A DNA stretch of 35,492 bases from Deltaproteobacteria bacterium (lineage in GTDB: Bacteria; Desulfobacterota; Desulfuromonadia; Geobacterales; Geobacteraceae): assembly GCA_021847245.1 (NCBI GenBank), contig JAJZUC010000025.1, positions 1 to 35,492 on the forward strand, in the 5' to 3' direction. This document shows positions 1-9,635 of the stretch, one piece after another (position 1 is the first letter of the stretch; every line of letters begins with the position of its first letter). The notes below the pieces were generated by a model. It was not told the DNA's origin. It saw nothing but the letters and a program-made list of their open reading frames with translations, and did no database searches. Both the position numbers and the translations under genes were made by a program.

Positions 1-126
1 AGTGAACTGGACACCTTCAACACGCAACTACGGCAGGAAGAAACAGGGAAAACGACTGTCCAGATAAAATCGGAATCATTGTCCAGTCAAAACCGGAAAC
101 CCTGTCCAGAAAAATCGGATTGCGCA
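1..126. mobile_element. Terminus of an insertion sequence (IS21-like?), left copy
   Basis: These 126 bases are the exact reverse complement of the last 126 bases of the window (35367-35492), and identity stops abruptly on both sides at TGCGCA. The outermost part holds three tandem imperfect repeats of 23-24 bp, each beginning TGTCCAG and carrying an A-rich stretch and CGG (start positions 57, 80 and 103). A further TGTCCAG lies in the opposite orientation near the edge. Reading inward from the gene side, the element starts TGCGCAATCCG. A TG-ended terminus with serial transposase-site-like repeats fits IS21-family ends, but no transposase gene of this element lies inside the window, so the family is a guess. 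The insertion truncates the HTH gene that follows. Confidence 0.7.
57..126 (+). repeat. Three tandem ~23-bp terminal repeats
   Basis: Repeat units start at 57, 80 and 103. They share TGTCCAG, then an A-rich tract, then CGG, with spacings of 23 bp. The mirrored set is at 35367-35436. Regularly spaced repeats at an element end are typical of multiple transposase-binding sites; that role is inferred. Confidence 0.7.
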
Positions 127-506
127 TGCAATTGATCCGGATGCCGGTTCATCTGCCTGCCAAGCTCCTTCAGATTGAGGCCGTTGATCTTCTTGTACCA
201 CGCAAGCCGCCCTATAGTGTCATCCGGACTATCGAACGGAACATATCCTAGAAAATTAATGATTTTTGGGTTATATAGCAGTTCTGGTTCGACACCATGC
301 TCCCAGTTCCAGATGGAGGACTCGGTGACGCCGATGATCTCGGCGACCTCCTTTTGGAGCAGACCGAGATCCATCCGTTTCTTGCGGATGTGCTCGCCAA
401 CGGTCAGGGGATGTTCAGGATAGCCGGGAAGTGGTTGTTTTTGCAGGGGGATGGCGATTGAGAATGTATGCCGGCGGGACAGCGAAAAGTAGGAAAAGGT
501 GCACAC
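127..506 (-). pseudogene. HTH (XRE-like) protein, 3' end cut off by IS (copy 1)
   Basis: The frame encodes a helix-turn-helix protein whose core (IGEHIRKKRMDLGLLQ-like, then a recognition segment ending in GVTESSIWNWEHG) matches the intact paralogue at 10634-11113 at nearly nine of ten residues. It follows that copy up to the residues HPDQL. There the mobile-element terminus begins, and the last ~44 residues (EWLSGERR onward in copy 2) are lost and replaced by a short readthrough tail. The N-terminus is uncertain. The conserved reading frame can be followed back to a GTG at 506, where it abuts the comM-like fragment on the opposite strand. XRE-type proteins bind DNA; the target of this one is unknown. 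Its pairing with a headless comM fragment recurs at 10.6-11.6 kb. Confidence 0.7.
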
Positions 507-988
507 ACCCCTGCAAGTGCTCCGGGAACCCTGCAAATCCAGACAGTTGCACATGCAGCATGCGTGAAGTTTTACAATATCGGTCTCGGATTTCCGGCCC
601 TCTCCTTGACCGGATCGACATCCACATCGAAGTGCCTGCGGTGAAGTATAGGGAACTGGCAGACCGGGCAGAAGGAGAAAGCTCAGCGGCGATTGCAAAG
701 CGTGTCGAGGCAGCGCGGGATATTCAGCTTGAGCGTTTCAAGGGAACCAAGGTCCATTGCAATGCCCATATGACCCCGCGCCAGATCCGGAAGTTCTGCG
801 AGCCGGATGCAGGGGGGCATCGGCTGCTGGAAGTGGTGACTGAGAAGCTCGGTTTCTCGGCCCGGGCGTACACCCGTATCCTCAAGGTGGCTAGAACCAT
901 TGCCGACCTGGAGGGGACGGAGAACATCCGGGAGCAGCATATAGCTGAAGCGATCCAGTATCGGAGCCTGGACAGGAAGAGCGTCTGA
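506..988 (+). pseudogene. comM: ComM/YifB (Mg-chelatase-like) C-terminal fragment, copy 1
   Basis: ComM/YifB is an AAA+ helicase that promotes branch migration during natural transformation. Only the C-terminal part is present: a Cys-rich loop (HPCKC...CTCS), the segment YRSRISGPLLDRIDIHIEVP and the Mg-chelatase C-terminal domain to the end (IREQHIAEAIQYRSLDRK). The N-terminal Lon-like domain, Walker A and Walker B motifs are absent. The break lies just before the Cys-rich loop, where the sequence changes to the 5' end of the opposite-strand HTH gene. An in-frame ORF continues upstream only because it reads antisense through that gene. Copy 2 at 11113-11595 breaks at the same point but differs at many residues, so this is not a recent duplication. 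Activity as a ComM helicase is not possible; a role for the free domain is unproven. Confidence 0.75.
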
Positions 989-1009
989 AGTAGGCAGATG
1001 ACATCCATC

Positions 1010-1576
1010 TCAATATAGGGGCATCCTTCTCAGCGGCGTAAAGCTGAACTTCTGGCCGCCTATGCTCGCCTCAAACATAACACCCCCTTTGGGAATTGTG
1101 AAAACCATCACGCCCATCTGATATTTTGCATTGCCCGCGCTACCCTCCGCGGCGAGGACCGCGCTAACTTGTGCGCTCATTGCAAACTTGCCGCTCGCAA
1201 ATTGGTTCAGCGTGTCCTCATTCTCAAAAAAAATCAACTCGGCGTATTCCTGGCCACCTAACTGGAGTCCGAGGGTGACTTGCGTTACCGTCGCTGTCCC
1301 AATCAATTTGCCCTTAGCGAATACTTCTCCTTCGCCATAAGCCGCGCCAATACCGGCTGCGCCCTTGGTAATGCCTGGGAAGATCGCATAGCCGGCTGCC
1401 TCCTCAAAAAACTTTGCCATCTTGCTGTCGGCTTTCCTGAAAAGATTGATCGCCTCACTGCTTTCCTTGTCGAGTTTGGCGGTCGGTGCATTCGTGTCGG
1501 CGGCGTGTGCTGTGACAGAAACTGCCAATGACAGTGTGCCGACCAGTATTGCCACTACTACGGTCAATAGTTTCAT
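1010..1576 (-). CDS. Exported SYLF-domain (YSC84/DUF500) lipid-binding protein
   Basis: The 188-residue protein begins with a cleavable signal peptide (MKLLTVVVAILVGTLSLAVS, with AHA-A as a likely cleavage site), followed by a single SYLF domain. Family hallmarks are visible: a helical start (EAINLFRKADSKMAKFFEEAAGYAIFP), the Gly-rich GITKGAAGIGAAYGEGEV, and LGLQLGGQEYAELIFF. SYLF domains bind phosphoinositides in eukaryotes; the bacterial versions are periplasmic or envelope proteins of poorly known function. The start is supported by AAGGAG seven bases upstream. The gene is 81 bp downstream of a lipoprotein gene on the same strand and may be the last gene of an envelope cluster. It converges on the comM fragment. 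Confidence 0.88.
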   Translation of the reverse strand: MKLLTVVVAILVGTLSLAVSVTAHAADTNAPTAKLDKESSEAINLFRKADSKMAKFFEEAAGYAIFPGITKGAAGIGAAYGEGEVFAKGKLIGTATVTQVTLGLQLGGQEYAELIFFENEDTLNQFASGKFAMSAQVSAVLAAEGSAGNAKYQMGVMVFTIPKGGVMFEASIGGQKFSFTPLRRMPLY

Positions 1577-1657
1577 TGCTTATCTCCTTGTTCCGTTCCC
1601 ATCCTGCTTTGAGCCGCTGAATTCTCTAGAAAGCCAGAATGTCAAACGAGTGTGATG

Positions 1658-3361
1658 TCAACTAATGACAACAAACCATCGTCCATAGATGTCCTTAGTG
1701 TAAATAGACAACCTTGGATATTTTGGCGCGAAGGTAGTACCAGAGCTCGTTACCGGTTGTATAGTCAGCGTTGTTGATAGATCGGACCCCCCAACCGTTT
1801 TCCACGTGTATGCATAATTACTGATAGGGTCGCCATACAGATAGAACTCGATCCCATAAGAGTAGATACCTTCCGGAAGCGTCCAGCTCACCTGCATGTC
1901 ACCGCCCGTAAAGGTCAGCAGAGCTCCAAGGAACTTCTCGGAAAACTTCGGGAAGGAAGCCGCCGAAAGTTCACCGAATTTGGGCGGCCTTTTGGGAAGC
2001 GTTTGTGTGTAGGTGGCCAAGAGGTTATTGCCGTAATCGTAGAGGCTGATCGCGTATGTGGCATTGTCGGGAATTGCTGCGATGTCCACATCGTTATCGA
2101 ATTCATGAAAATAGCCACCGTAGTCACCGAATCTCCACCAGTCGATCGCGACCCCTGAGGCGGGAAGACCGGGACCCGTGACGACGGCGGAGAATACATT
2201 GGCGTTGCCGGGCTGGTTCGCCCAAATATCGAAGTAGAGGCCGGTCTTGAAAACCGGGGAGCCATATGGATTGTAATCGGCTCTCGCCGAAATTTCCGCC
2301 CGGACGATCCACCCATCCCCTTGGGCCAGCCAGACGCCGTTCTTCTTGACGAATCGCTTTGGATTATCTTGGTCAATTCGCCCCCCCTTGCGGATTGGCA
2401 TGAATTCGACCATTGCAGTACCGGCATTGGGATCAATTGAATCAATGACCATATTGGCGAATGCCGCCCCGACCATTCCGTCCTGGGCTGTGATTTCGGA
2501 AAGGTAGACGGTCAGCTCTCTCCCTTTGTCCAGGAAAGTTTCGGAATCAAACAGGGCCAGGAGTCGCGGATCCGTGGGCGTAGGAAGGTCTGTGGCAAAA
2601 AGGCTCACATATTGGTTTTGTTGATTGATTATCGCCTGGATGTCGGCTACCGCCTGCGAGATGGCACCTGAGCTAGTGAAGGTGTTGCTGTAGGTTTTGG
2701 CGGCAAATTTGTTTGTAACTGTCTCCCGATTCACAATGTTGGTGATGGTTGCCGTGGCTGTGGCCGGGTCAACCGCAACCTTTACCAAATCGAGCACCGC
2801 GTCGAGGCCGGTGTGGTCAGTGTTGAAACGTGTCCTCAGGAGGTCAACGCTGCCTGATAGGCCAACAGCAGACAAGATCGGCTGCAGCTTGGTCTGTAGT
2901 GCGGTTTGTGCCGCATTTAGCGCTGTAGGGGTCAAGGTGGAAAAACCGCTGCTATCGTAATAGTTCGCCGCACTCTGCCCGGCGATGTTCGCGACAACCA
3001 AGTCGGTAAATGGGGTGATGTTGATGTTCCCGTTGACATCGGCTGCTGTGGCAATGGAATAAAGGTGAAACTCCTTCCGTCCCACCAAGCCATCGGCTCT
3101 CAGCGCAAATGGCGGTGTCAGGCCGTAGACGTCGATCGTATATTTGCCGTCAGCGGCAATTCGTTCCGTTTTTTCAATCCCTGTGCCATTGCTGTCTTTA
3201 ATGGTAACAGTGCCTACAATCGGCGCTCCGGCTGCAGCAACGCCGGAGATGGTCCCCGTGGTCGTTGTCGGGATCGCGGTATCACTACCACAACCGACGA
3301 GCCAGAGACAGAAAAGCCCCAATACAAGGAGCCCCAAGACAGATCGACTCTTCAGGTACAT
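1658..3361 (-). CDS. Putative lipoprotein of unknown function
   Basis: The 567-residue product starts with a signal peptide and lipobox (LGLFCLWLVGC, Cys about 24), so it should be lipid-anchored in the envelope. Residues about 35-80 (GTISGVAAAGAPIVGTVTIKDSNG...) resemble the carboxypeptidase-regulatory-like/big-fold domains at the front of many Geobacter surface lipoproteins. A helical, Ala/Thr-rich middle (about 130-260) and a beta-rich C-terminal half with many Trp and Tyr follow, which I do not recognise. A perfect AAGGAGGT lies five bases before the ATG. It sits 54 bp downstream of an outer-membrane protein gene and 81 bp upstream of the SYLF gene on the same strand, so co-transcription is likely. 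A surface-assembly or adhesion role is only a guess. Confidence 0.75.
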   Translation of the reverse strand: MYLKSRSVLGLLVLGLFCLWLVGCGSDTAIPTTTTGTISGVAAAGAPIVGTVTIKDSNGTGIEKTERIAADGKYTIDVYGLTPPFALRADGLVGRKEFHLYSIATAADVNGNINITPFTDLVVANIAGQSAANYYDSSGFSTLTPTALNAAQTALQTKLQPILSAVGLSGSVDLLRTRFNTDHTGLDAVLDLVKVAVDPATATATITNIVNRETVTNKFAAKTYSNTFTSSGAISQAVADIQAIINQQNQYVSLFATDLPTPTDPRLLALFDSETFLDKGRELTVYLSEITAQDGMVGAAFANMVIDSIDPNAGTAMVEFMPIRKGGRIDQDNPKRFVKKNGVWLAQGDGWIVRAEISARADYNPYGSPVFKTGLYFDIWANQPGNANVFSAVVTGPGLPASGVAIDWWRFGDYGGYFHEFDNDVDIAAIPDNATYAISLYDYGNNLLATYTQTLPKRPPKFGELSAASFPKFSEKFLGALLTFTGGDMQVSWTLPEGIYSYGIEFYLYGDPISNYAYTWKTVGGSDLSTTLTIQPVTSSGTTFAPKYPRLSIYTKDIYGRWFVVIS

Positions 3362-3415
3362 ACCCGACCTCCTTCTGGTGGAAATAGCTCGATTCTGTTT
3401 CTGGGAGGCCCAGCA

Positions 3416-4777
3416 TTAGTACGAGAGCGTGCCGCCCAGCATGATGGCAATGCTTTCATAGCTGAGGTCGCGCCTAGGCGTTGAAAATCCATTAGTAGTT
3501 GGATTGGAGAATGTCCCTAAGACGTTGCCATTGCCAAAAGCATAACGTACACCGACGGAAAAGGACCGCATGATCTTGCTGTTAGGAAAATAGTCATGAT
3601 TTTCTAATTGCAAGGTGAAGCCGTAAATGTCGATGTCATAGGATCGATCATCCGACTCCAAGGTTCCACGCCAAGGAGAAAAGTCGGTAAAGAAGCCCGC
3701 TCTTAGCCGGTACTCGTCCGTCAGACTGTATTCTCCGCCAACCTTCACGTTAGCGACGTTACGAGCGGCGATGTCATGCCTAAATTCAGGGATGTAGTAC
3801 GTGACGTCAAGCTCGGTTGCCCATGAATTCTTTTCCTCCCAACCCAAACCGGCTGCGAGTTCCCATCCACGGCCGGTGTTTGTAGTGTTTCTACTCCCGA
3901 TACTGACGGATTGACTTCCGCCGCTGATGATGCCGCTGTTGATCAAGCTTGAGTCAGTTTTCTCGCTGATTCGTATTGTCGGCGTAAATGCACTGAGTCC
4001 AAGGTGAAGCCCTCCAAATTCCGCTTTCGTTCCGAGCAGGAAACGGGTTCCCCAAAATGTCACTTTTTCTTTACTGATCCTGGACTCGGACCCGGTAGCA
4101 CCCGTAGCGGTAAGAGTCAAATTCATGAGCGAATCGAGATCAGTTGTTGAATAAAGAATGAAAGCCGAGGTGCCTACAGAAATACTCTCATTCAGACGTA
4201 CCCCGTAACTGGGACCCAAGTATATGTTGCGCTCGGAAAAAGAATCTCTCTCGTAAAAATCCTGATGGGTAGGTCCCAAGAGTTGACTGGCATAGTTGGC
4301 ACCAACAGCGAAGCTATCCTCAACGTTAATATCACGAGGGACATAGACGCCAAAGCCCACGGTGCCACGATTTCCGAGACTTTTCGCCAGTGAAAAGGTA
4401 CTTGGAGTAGCTTGAATCTGCTTCTCATCGAGATTTGCGGAGCCACCGGTGCCTGTTGTCGGTTCGATCACGATGAAGTTCTCAGCCCGCGAGTGCTCGT
4501 AGCTGTAAACGTTGCCGGTGGCATTGATATAGGTGCGGTCGAGGAAGCCGAGGCCGGCTGGGTTGTACCACCCGGCTGTGGCATCACTTGCCAATGCGGT
4601 AAAAGCGCCTCCGAGGCCAAAGGCTCGGTCGCCAATAGTGACCGGGTTAAGATTGACGACCTGGGCGGTAGCGGGGGCGGCGGCAAGGACAATTGAAAAT
4701 AAGACTAGCAAAGAAGTATGGACATTTCTCAAAATTGCTCTCCGAATAGACAGACATGGGCAATATTCTCTTTTCAC
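3416..4777 (-). CDS. OmpP1/FadL/TodX-type outer-membrane protein
   Basis: The ~453-residue protein has a signal peptide ending near APATAQ and the N-terminal pattern of the FadL/OmpP1 family: AFGLGGAFTALASDATAGWYNPAGLGFLD, with the family's NPAGL. It continues as an alternating beta-strand barrel ending in a hydrophobic strand (YESIAIMLGGTLSY) suited to BAM recognition. FadL-type proteins pass hydrophobic molecules such as fatty acids or aromatics across the outer membrane; the substrate here is unknown. The start is a GTG: the one at 4777 has GGGAGG five bases upstream, whereas the GTG at 4783 overlaps that ribosome-binding site. The gene lies between two lipoprotein genes on the same strand. 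Base composition is more AT-rich than in the catabolic region. Confidence 0.82.
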   Translation of the reverse strand: MKREYCPCLSIRRAILRNVHTSLLVLFSIVLAAAPATAQVVNLNPVTIGDRAFGLGGAFTALASDATAGWYNPAGLGFLDRTYINATGNVYSYEHSRAENFIVIEPTTGTGGSANLDEKQIQATPSTFSLAKSLGNRGTVGFGVYVPRDINVEDSFAVGANYASQLLGPTHQDFYERDSFSERNIYLGPSYGVRLNESISVGTSAFILYSTTDLDSLMNLTLTATGATGSESRISKEKVTFWGTRFLLGTKAEFGGLHLGLSAFTPTIRISEKTDSSLINSGIISGGSQSVSIGSRNTTNTGRGWELAAGLGWEEKNSWATELDVTYYIPEFRHDIAARNVANVKVGGEYSLTDEYRLRAGFFTDFSPWRGTLESDDRSYDIDIYGFTLQLENHDYFPNSKIMRSFSVGVRYAFGNGNVLGTFSNPTTNGFSTPRRDLSYESIAIMLGGTLSY

Positions 4778-4884
4778 ATCCACCTCCCTTGACGGTAGAC
4801 TGGGGGGAAATAAGCTCGCACCCTTCTATTTAATTTTAGAAAGCCCGCAGTCTCTTCCCATATTTGAGCATCACTGCCGATTAC

Positions 4885-6171
4885 TCACTTATAACAGCAA
4901 GCGCCGCAATCCTCTATGAAGCCTTGACTTTTGCAATAGGAGATGTTCTTGTTTGGCTCAAACCGCAACATGCGTCCCGTACTACTGCATAAATCATATG
5001 TCTCGTCTGGGCAGCATGAATATATGGCATAGGGAGCATAACTGTCCTGTGTAATGCAAACTCCTTTATCAGAGCTAGTATTGGACGTAGAAGCACTGGA
5101 AAAGTTATTATTACTACTGAATGACCCGGTTGACGGTGGAGGTATGGATGGGACAGGCACAGATGGAGTATTATCATTGATTTGTAGCATCTGTAACCCG
5201 TAAGTTATTTCCGCCTTACAAATTTTCTGAGCATTGCTTATCTCATATTTTTCGATACCATCAATACGTGAAGTGCTATCGGCGGTTAGACTTCCAGGGA
5301 GTTTTTTGATAATAGTCCCTGATGTTTGCTCTTCTATTTCTGTGAAGTAGCAGCCATTAAGTAAACGGGTGCAATCAATAGAAGCATGTATCACAGGCGG
5401 ATTAGTTGGCACAAAAAGCCTCATACTAACAGCATCATCTTTTTGCTGAACTGCGGCGAGGTAATTCTTTGTTATCGGTTGAGCTAAACAATCTGAATTC
5501 AACGACAATCTTGCAAAATAAATCCCGTTGATATCAGGCGGCGACAAGGAGTTCCCTAGGTCATCAGGTAATGTAGTGTTGTTCAAACTCGCATTCAAGT
5601 GCTGCTGAGCTTTGATCGGGTCACATGGCACCCGGACATTCTTTGATCCGTTCTCGGCAAATACTCCACTCTTGTTGAGCGATACAAAGAGTTCCATCAA
5701 TTTACGGTCTTTCGTGAATTCATTAGGATCCAGATTAAGGTCAACCGCTGCTCCAGTAATCTTTTGAGTGATATTTGGAGTAATGGAAATCCCGTTATTC
5801 GGTTTACCGTCTTGATCCAATGACAACAGAAGAGCGGCTATGTTTGTTACAACTGGATTCCTCTCGTCAACAGCCCCGGAAACCAAATCAACCGGCGTCA
5901 CCTTTTCTTTACCCTTTACACTCCCAAGAGCAACATCTCCGACAGAAAACGAAACGTCTTCTCCCTCTCGATATTGAAATGTTCCCTCTTTGTCAGTGGT
6001 TCCAGAGAGACTGGCGGTCTTGTATGCCAATCCCTCAACTGGGCTGTCGATAAATTTACCAGTCTTGACCACTGCGGCAGGTGTATTTGATGGAGCTGAA
6101 CCACCTCCGCCACCACTGCAACCAAATCCTGTTAAGACAAGAATGACCGTAAGTACTCGCAATGTTTTCAT
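4885..6171 (-). CDS. Lipoprotein with Cys-rich C-terminus, function unknown
   Basis: The start at 6171 has AGGAGGT seven bases upstream. The 428-residue product has a lipobox (LVLTGFGC) followed by a Gly-Ser linker. It then has a domain seen in many Geobacter and Pseudomonas lipoproteins (GKFIDSPVEGLAYKT...SGTTDKEGTFQYREGE...SFSVGDVALGS). The C-terminal ~50 residues are unusual: at least eight cysteines, including two CC pairs (SCCPDETYDLC and CGACCYK at the very end), preceded by a Ser/Asn/Pro-rich low-complexity linker. In the periplasm these would probably form disulfides. The gene is AT-rich compared with the catabolic region and shows no recognisable catalytic motif. It lies 107 bp upstream of the FadL-like gene on the same strand. 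Confidence 0.78.
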   Translation of the reverse strand: MKTLRVLTVILVLTGFGCSGGGGGSAPSNTPAAVVKTGKFIDSPVEGLAYKTASLSGTTDKEGTFQYREGEDVSFSVGDVALGSVKGKEKVTPVDLVSGAVDERNPVVTNIAALLLSLDQDGKPNNGISITPNITQKITGAAVDLNLDPNEFTKDRKLMELFVSLNKSGVFAENGSKNVRVPCDPIKAQQHLNASLNNTTLPDDLGNSLSPPDINGIYFARLSLNSDCLAQPITKNYLAAVQQKDDAVSMRLFVPTNPPVIHASIDCTRLLNGCYFTEIEEQTSGTIIKKLPGSLTADSTSRIDGIEKYEISNAQKICKAEITYGLQMLQINDNTPSVPVPSIPPPSTGSFSSNNNFSSASTSNTSSDKGVCITQDSYAPYAIYSCCPDETYDLCSSTGRMLRFEPNKNISYCKSQGFIEDCGACCYK

Positions 6172-6321
6172 GGTGTTACCTCCTTTGTAGCAAATTGACA
6201 TCGATACGCTTTGGGAAAAATGGACCACTGCTCTGTATTGCTCCGGGTTTTGTCTTTCGGAAATTCGCCCCCTGCAGCGCAGGAAACCCACGGTTCCAGA
6301 CCGTGTTCAATCGAGCAGTCG

Positions 6322-9307
6322 CTACCTGCGCACAACACCGCTTAAGGCAGCGACATAGAAAACGGAGATCACCCAGCCACTTACGATGAGCCACCAACGA
6401 TAGAGACATAATAATTCGACCCGCCACCCCGAATATTCAGCATTGGGCGAATGGTCCGTGGGCAACCAGTAATCTGCGGCCTGGAGATCAACCACCGGCA
6501 GGAAGGTATCGACGGCGTAGACAAGCGAGTAGAAACCCAAGTCGCTTGTAATCCCCTTGAGTTCTTGATCATCGGATAGACTAACGACTTGTGCGGTTTG
6601 GTAGATATAGTTCTTATCTTTATCTTTGGTAGACACCATGACTTTGTTGCTAAAACCCGCATAGAACAGCCCCCACCCAATGAGTATGAAGAAGAGTCCG
6701 ATATTCGCTGCCCTTGAGGGCTTGTACCCGTAGCAAACCAAGGCGCCGAAGAGAACACGTATTAACCAGGTGATAGTTCCCTGGCTTTGGCGGTGGCCGC
6801 CCCTCGGAGGACATCGCCTGTCGAGCCATTTGGCCCAAGGCCAACGAACCGGCAAACGCCTCTGCGCCCTGTTCTTCTCTATGAGGACCTCTTTGGCCTC
6901 TTCTTCATAACCACTTCGTTTGAGCACTGTTGCCAGATGTTCGAAAGGCTGGGTACGGAAATCACGTGGTAAACCCAACCACTTTTCGCGTCGTTGCTTT
7001 AATCCTTCGGGACTCAGCTCTTTCAGAAACTGGTACTCGAAGCCGTTGATTTGCAGCTTATCCTTGCCGGGCCAACTTCCCTCCTCATCCTCAAGAACTC
7101 CGACCCTTGCTGAGTCCAGAAAGAGTTCGGCACAAGATTGATCTCTAATCTTCATCCAAGTAAAATGCATCCCTATGTTGGCGTTCTGAAGGGAGACTAT
7201 TCCATCGGCGTGGAAGCCATCCTTGAACTCGGCGCACCCTGCGATCTTCACGCCATTGGCATGAAAGGCATAACGCTTCCCGTCCCCGCCCAAAGACTCC
7301 TGCCCCGGATTCTTTTCCCGATTGTTGATAAACTCCCCCTTCGAACAGTCAAGAGAACCCCCGATCACGGCATGGTCTATTCGAACTTCGCCCTGAGACA
7401 CAAAATTATCCATATTGGCGCTGCCCGCCACCTTCATCTGCATGGCTCGTAGGGTAAACCCTCCTTCGTTTATAATTGTCCCTTTTGACAAATTGAGGTT
7501 TCGTCCTGTCGATGCATCATTGAGCATGACCTCGCCCTCTGCCTTAAACTGTTTAATGAGGTAGATGCTCCCACCGACTTGCAGCTTACCCGCAGAGATT
7601 GCAAAACGTTCATTTTCTCCAAGGGGCGGGGCCTTGAACGTGCCATGTTCACAATTCAGATAACTGCCGATTCTGGTGTCGTCCAGACAGACTCCCCCTA
7701 TAGCTGCAAATTTCTTCCCGTCCATCTCCACCTTGCCGTCTATGGACATGTTATCCGCCATAAGCGCATTAAAGGAGTCGTTCTCAACGCTGCTTGGTTT
7801 ATCTGATTTGAACTGTCCATTGGTGCAGATAAGATCCATGCCCAGCCTAGCCCCCCTGAGGCTGACGAGACCTTCGGCCATAAAATTGCCACCAGCGCTG
7901 CTCCTTAGGAAGACAGACCCTTTGACATCCGTGCCGTTGGCCTTCAGTGCCCACCCATCCCGGTTCAGGTATTTGCTATCAGTGCAATCGAGGTTTCCGC
8001 CGATTGAAGAATAAGAGATGTCAGCGTAACCATCTTTCGCCTCGAAGTTTTTCAAGTACACGGTCCCCCTCACCCGGATGCCTTCACAGTAAAGGAGCGG
8101 CGAGTCCTTCAGGGAGTTTGCCAGATGGCTGTTGTAGAAGCTGAGGTCTGCGCCGATGTCCGCCCGCGGCAGGCGAACGGTCCCGTAAGCCTTGAAGCCG
8201 TCGCAGAAAAAGATATTGCCCTGCACGCGCAACCGATCGCCGTGGATGGAGTTTGCCCCCTTGTGATGATACTTCCCATCGGCGGAATCCAGGTCTCCGT
8301 CAATAAGTGCGCCGGTCAGCCGAGTCTCACCATAGACCTCAATACCGTTCATGATGAGGCTTCCCTTGACGTGCATCCCCTCGCCGTTGAAGGCGCAGGC
8401 GAGATGATGCCTGACATCGCCCTCGCAGGCGAGGCGACGACCGGTCGTTTTGCCAGGATGATTCGATCCATGGGGCCTGACTGTGAATTCGCCTTTGGTG
8501 CAATTGAGATTTACACCGATGGTTGTATCACCGAGATGGACGCCCCCTGTCGCGGTGAACCCACCACATAAGAATAGACTGCCCTCAACCTTTGCTCGCT
8601 CAAGAACCAGGGCGTATGAATGCAGCGTGCTGCCCCGGCAATCTCTGCAACCGGTAATCATGGTGGTCTCCTGCTGGTCGCCCTGATTACCGAAGTGCCC
8701 TCTGACACAGGATAGATCCCCCTTGATTGCCGCTTCCATAAGACTGACCGGTCCTTCGGCCCGGAAACCTTCAGCCAGTCGTACATCCCCGGAAACGGTC
8801 AGGCAATCGGCATCTATCCTGGCTGTCCGAGAGCCGGACAGATCCAAATTAGGAATGGATGAGTGGCGAAAATCGAGAGGTTCAGGAATGAATGAAGCAT
8901 TCACGCAAGGAAATGTCGATGGAGATTTCAAGCTCGTCAAGTTTTAGTTGCCCTTCGATCTTTGCACCCCGGATACGAAGGCCGTGGGGCTTGAGTTCAT
9001 TGACCTTGCTAGGATCTGTGCAGAGCCCGCGAATGAAGCCTGCTCTGATGGTGCGCTCCCCCCATCCTGTGGCCTGAGCCAAATTCTCTTTTTCTTCTTT
9101 GCCGAAGTCAGCCACATGTCCATTGCGGAGGAGGTGCAATGCTTTGCTTTCAGCTTCGGACAGGTTTTTCAGTATTTTCTCTGCAATCTCGCCAAGTGTC
9201 ATCATATTCGGGCACTCCCTCTCTAACTCCAGCACCACAAACCATGCCGCGGACAACTCCAACTCAACTGTGGAACCTGGGAGGGGACTCGTCTCAACTT
9301 CGGTCAT
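6322..9307 (-). pseudogene. Large repeat-rich membrane protein, frameshifted by a 4-bp tandem duplication
   Basis: About ten ~55-residue repeats of the pattern hxGsh.h..GF.A.G.VpLpsA.IG.pLpC.pG.F run through the larger frame and should stack as a beta-solenoid. After them come a basic linker (RRCPPRGG) and hydrophobic segments (IGLFFILIGWGLFYAGF, then WWLIVSGWVISVFYVAALSG) that would anchor the protein in the membrane. The N-terminal ~140 residues lie in another frame (8882-9307). The two join smoothly if one CATT of the tandem CATTCATT at about 8890-8898 is removed, giving CFIPEPLDF. The lesion therefore looks like a simple duplication, or an assembly error. The only start of the larger frame is a TTG without a ribosome-binding site. 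The family resembles bacterial proteins annotated as membrane-associated oxidoreductases, but I see no cofactor motif. Confidence 0.7.
8882..9307 (-). CDS. N-terminal part of the broken repeat protein
   Basis: This frame keeps the natural start of the repeat protein and stops (TGA) shortly after the CATT duplication. The likely start is the ATG-ATG at 9205, preceded by GAGAGGGAG, giving MMTLGEIAEKILKNLSEAESKALHLL. An ATG at 9307 is in frame but has no ribosome-binding site. The product would hold a helical, perhaps winged-helix-like, N-terminal domain (EAESKALHLLRNG...) and the first repeat rungs (GLRIRGAKIEGQLKLDELEI). As it stands the cell would make only this short soluble piece. Confidence 0.55.
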   Translation of the reverse strand: MTEVETSPLPGSTVELELSAAWFVVLELERECPNMMTLGEIAEKILKNLSEAESKALHLLRNGHVADFGKEEKENLAQATGWGERTIRAGFIRGLCTDPSKVNELKPHGLRIRGAKIEGQLKLDELEISIDISLRECFIHS

Positions 9308-9635
9308 CAGGTGTTGAGATGCGCCGCTTCGATCTTTATACTGATCTTCTACACGTAAATTTTAAATAATCTTCTGTATCAAGTAGTTACAATGCAAAGC
9401 AGAAAGGAGAAAGAAAGCCTGCACGTGTTCGTGGAGCGCTTCTGTAGATTAAGAATTAACAATCAAAACAAATGCTAACATTGGCGGGACGGGATTCAAT
9501 ATGCCGAACGTACAATTAATTTTCGCCCAAACGGCTTAAGCTGATGGCTTAATACCGTGGGCAAGTTCTTTTTTTCAGGTAATCGCAACGAGGGGAAACA
9601 GGGTAGGGCTGGTGCTGTCGAGTAAATAAGTGATT
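9308..9635. other. Intergenic stretch, no gene seen
   Basis: The stretch is AT-rich and lies between the 5' end of the repeat-protein gene and the 3' end of the LuxR-type gene. It should contain the promoter of the repeat-protein gene, but I could not pick a convincing -35/-10 pair. I found no ORF, tRNA or strong hairpin. Confidence 0.5.
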
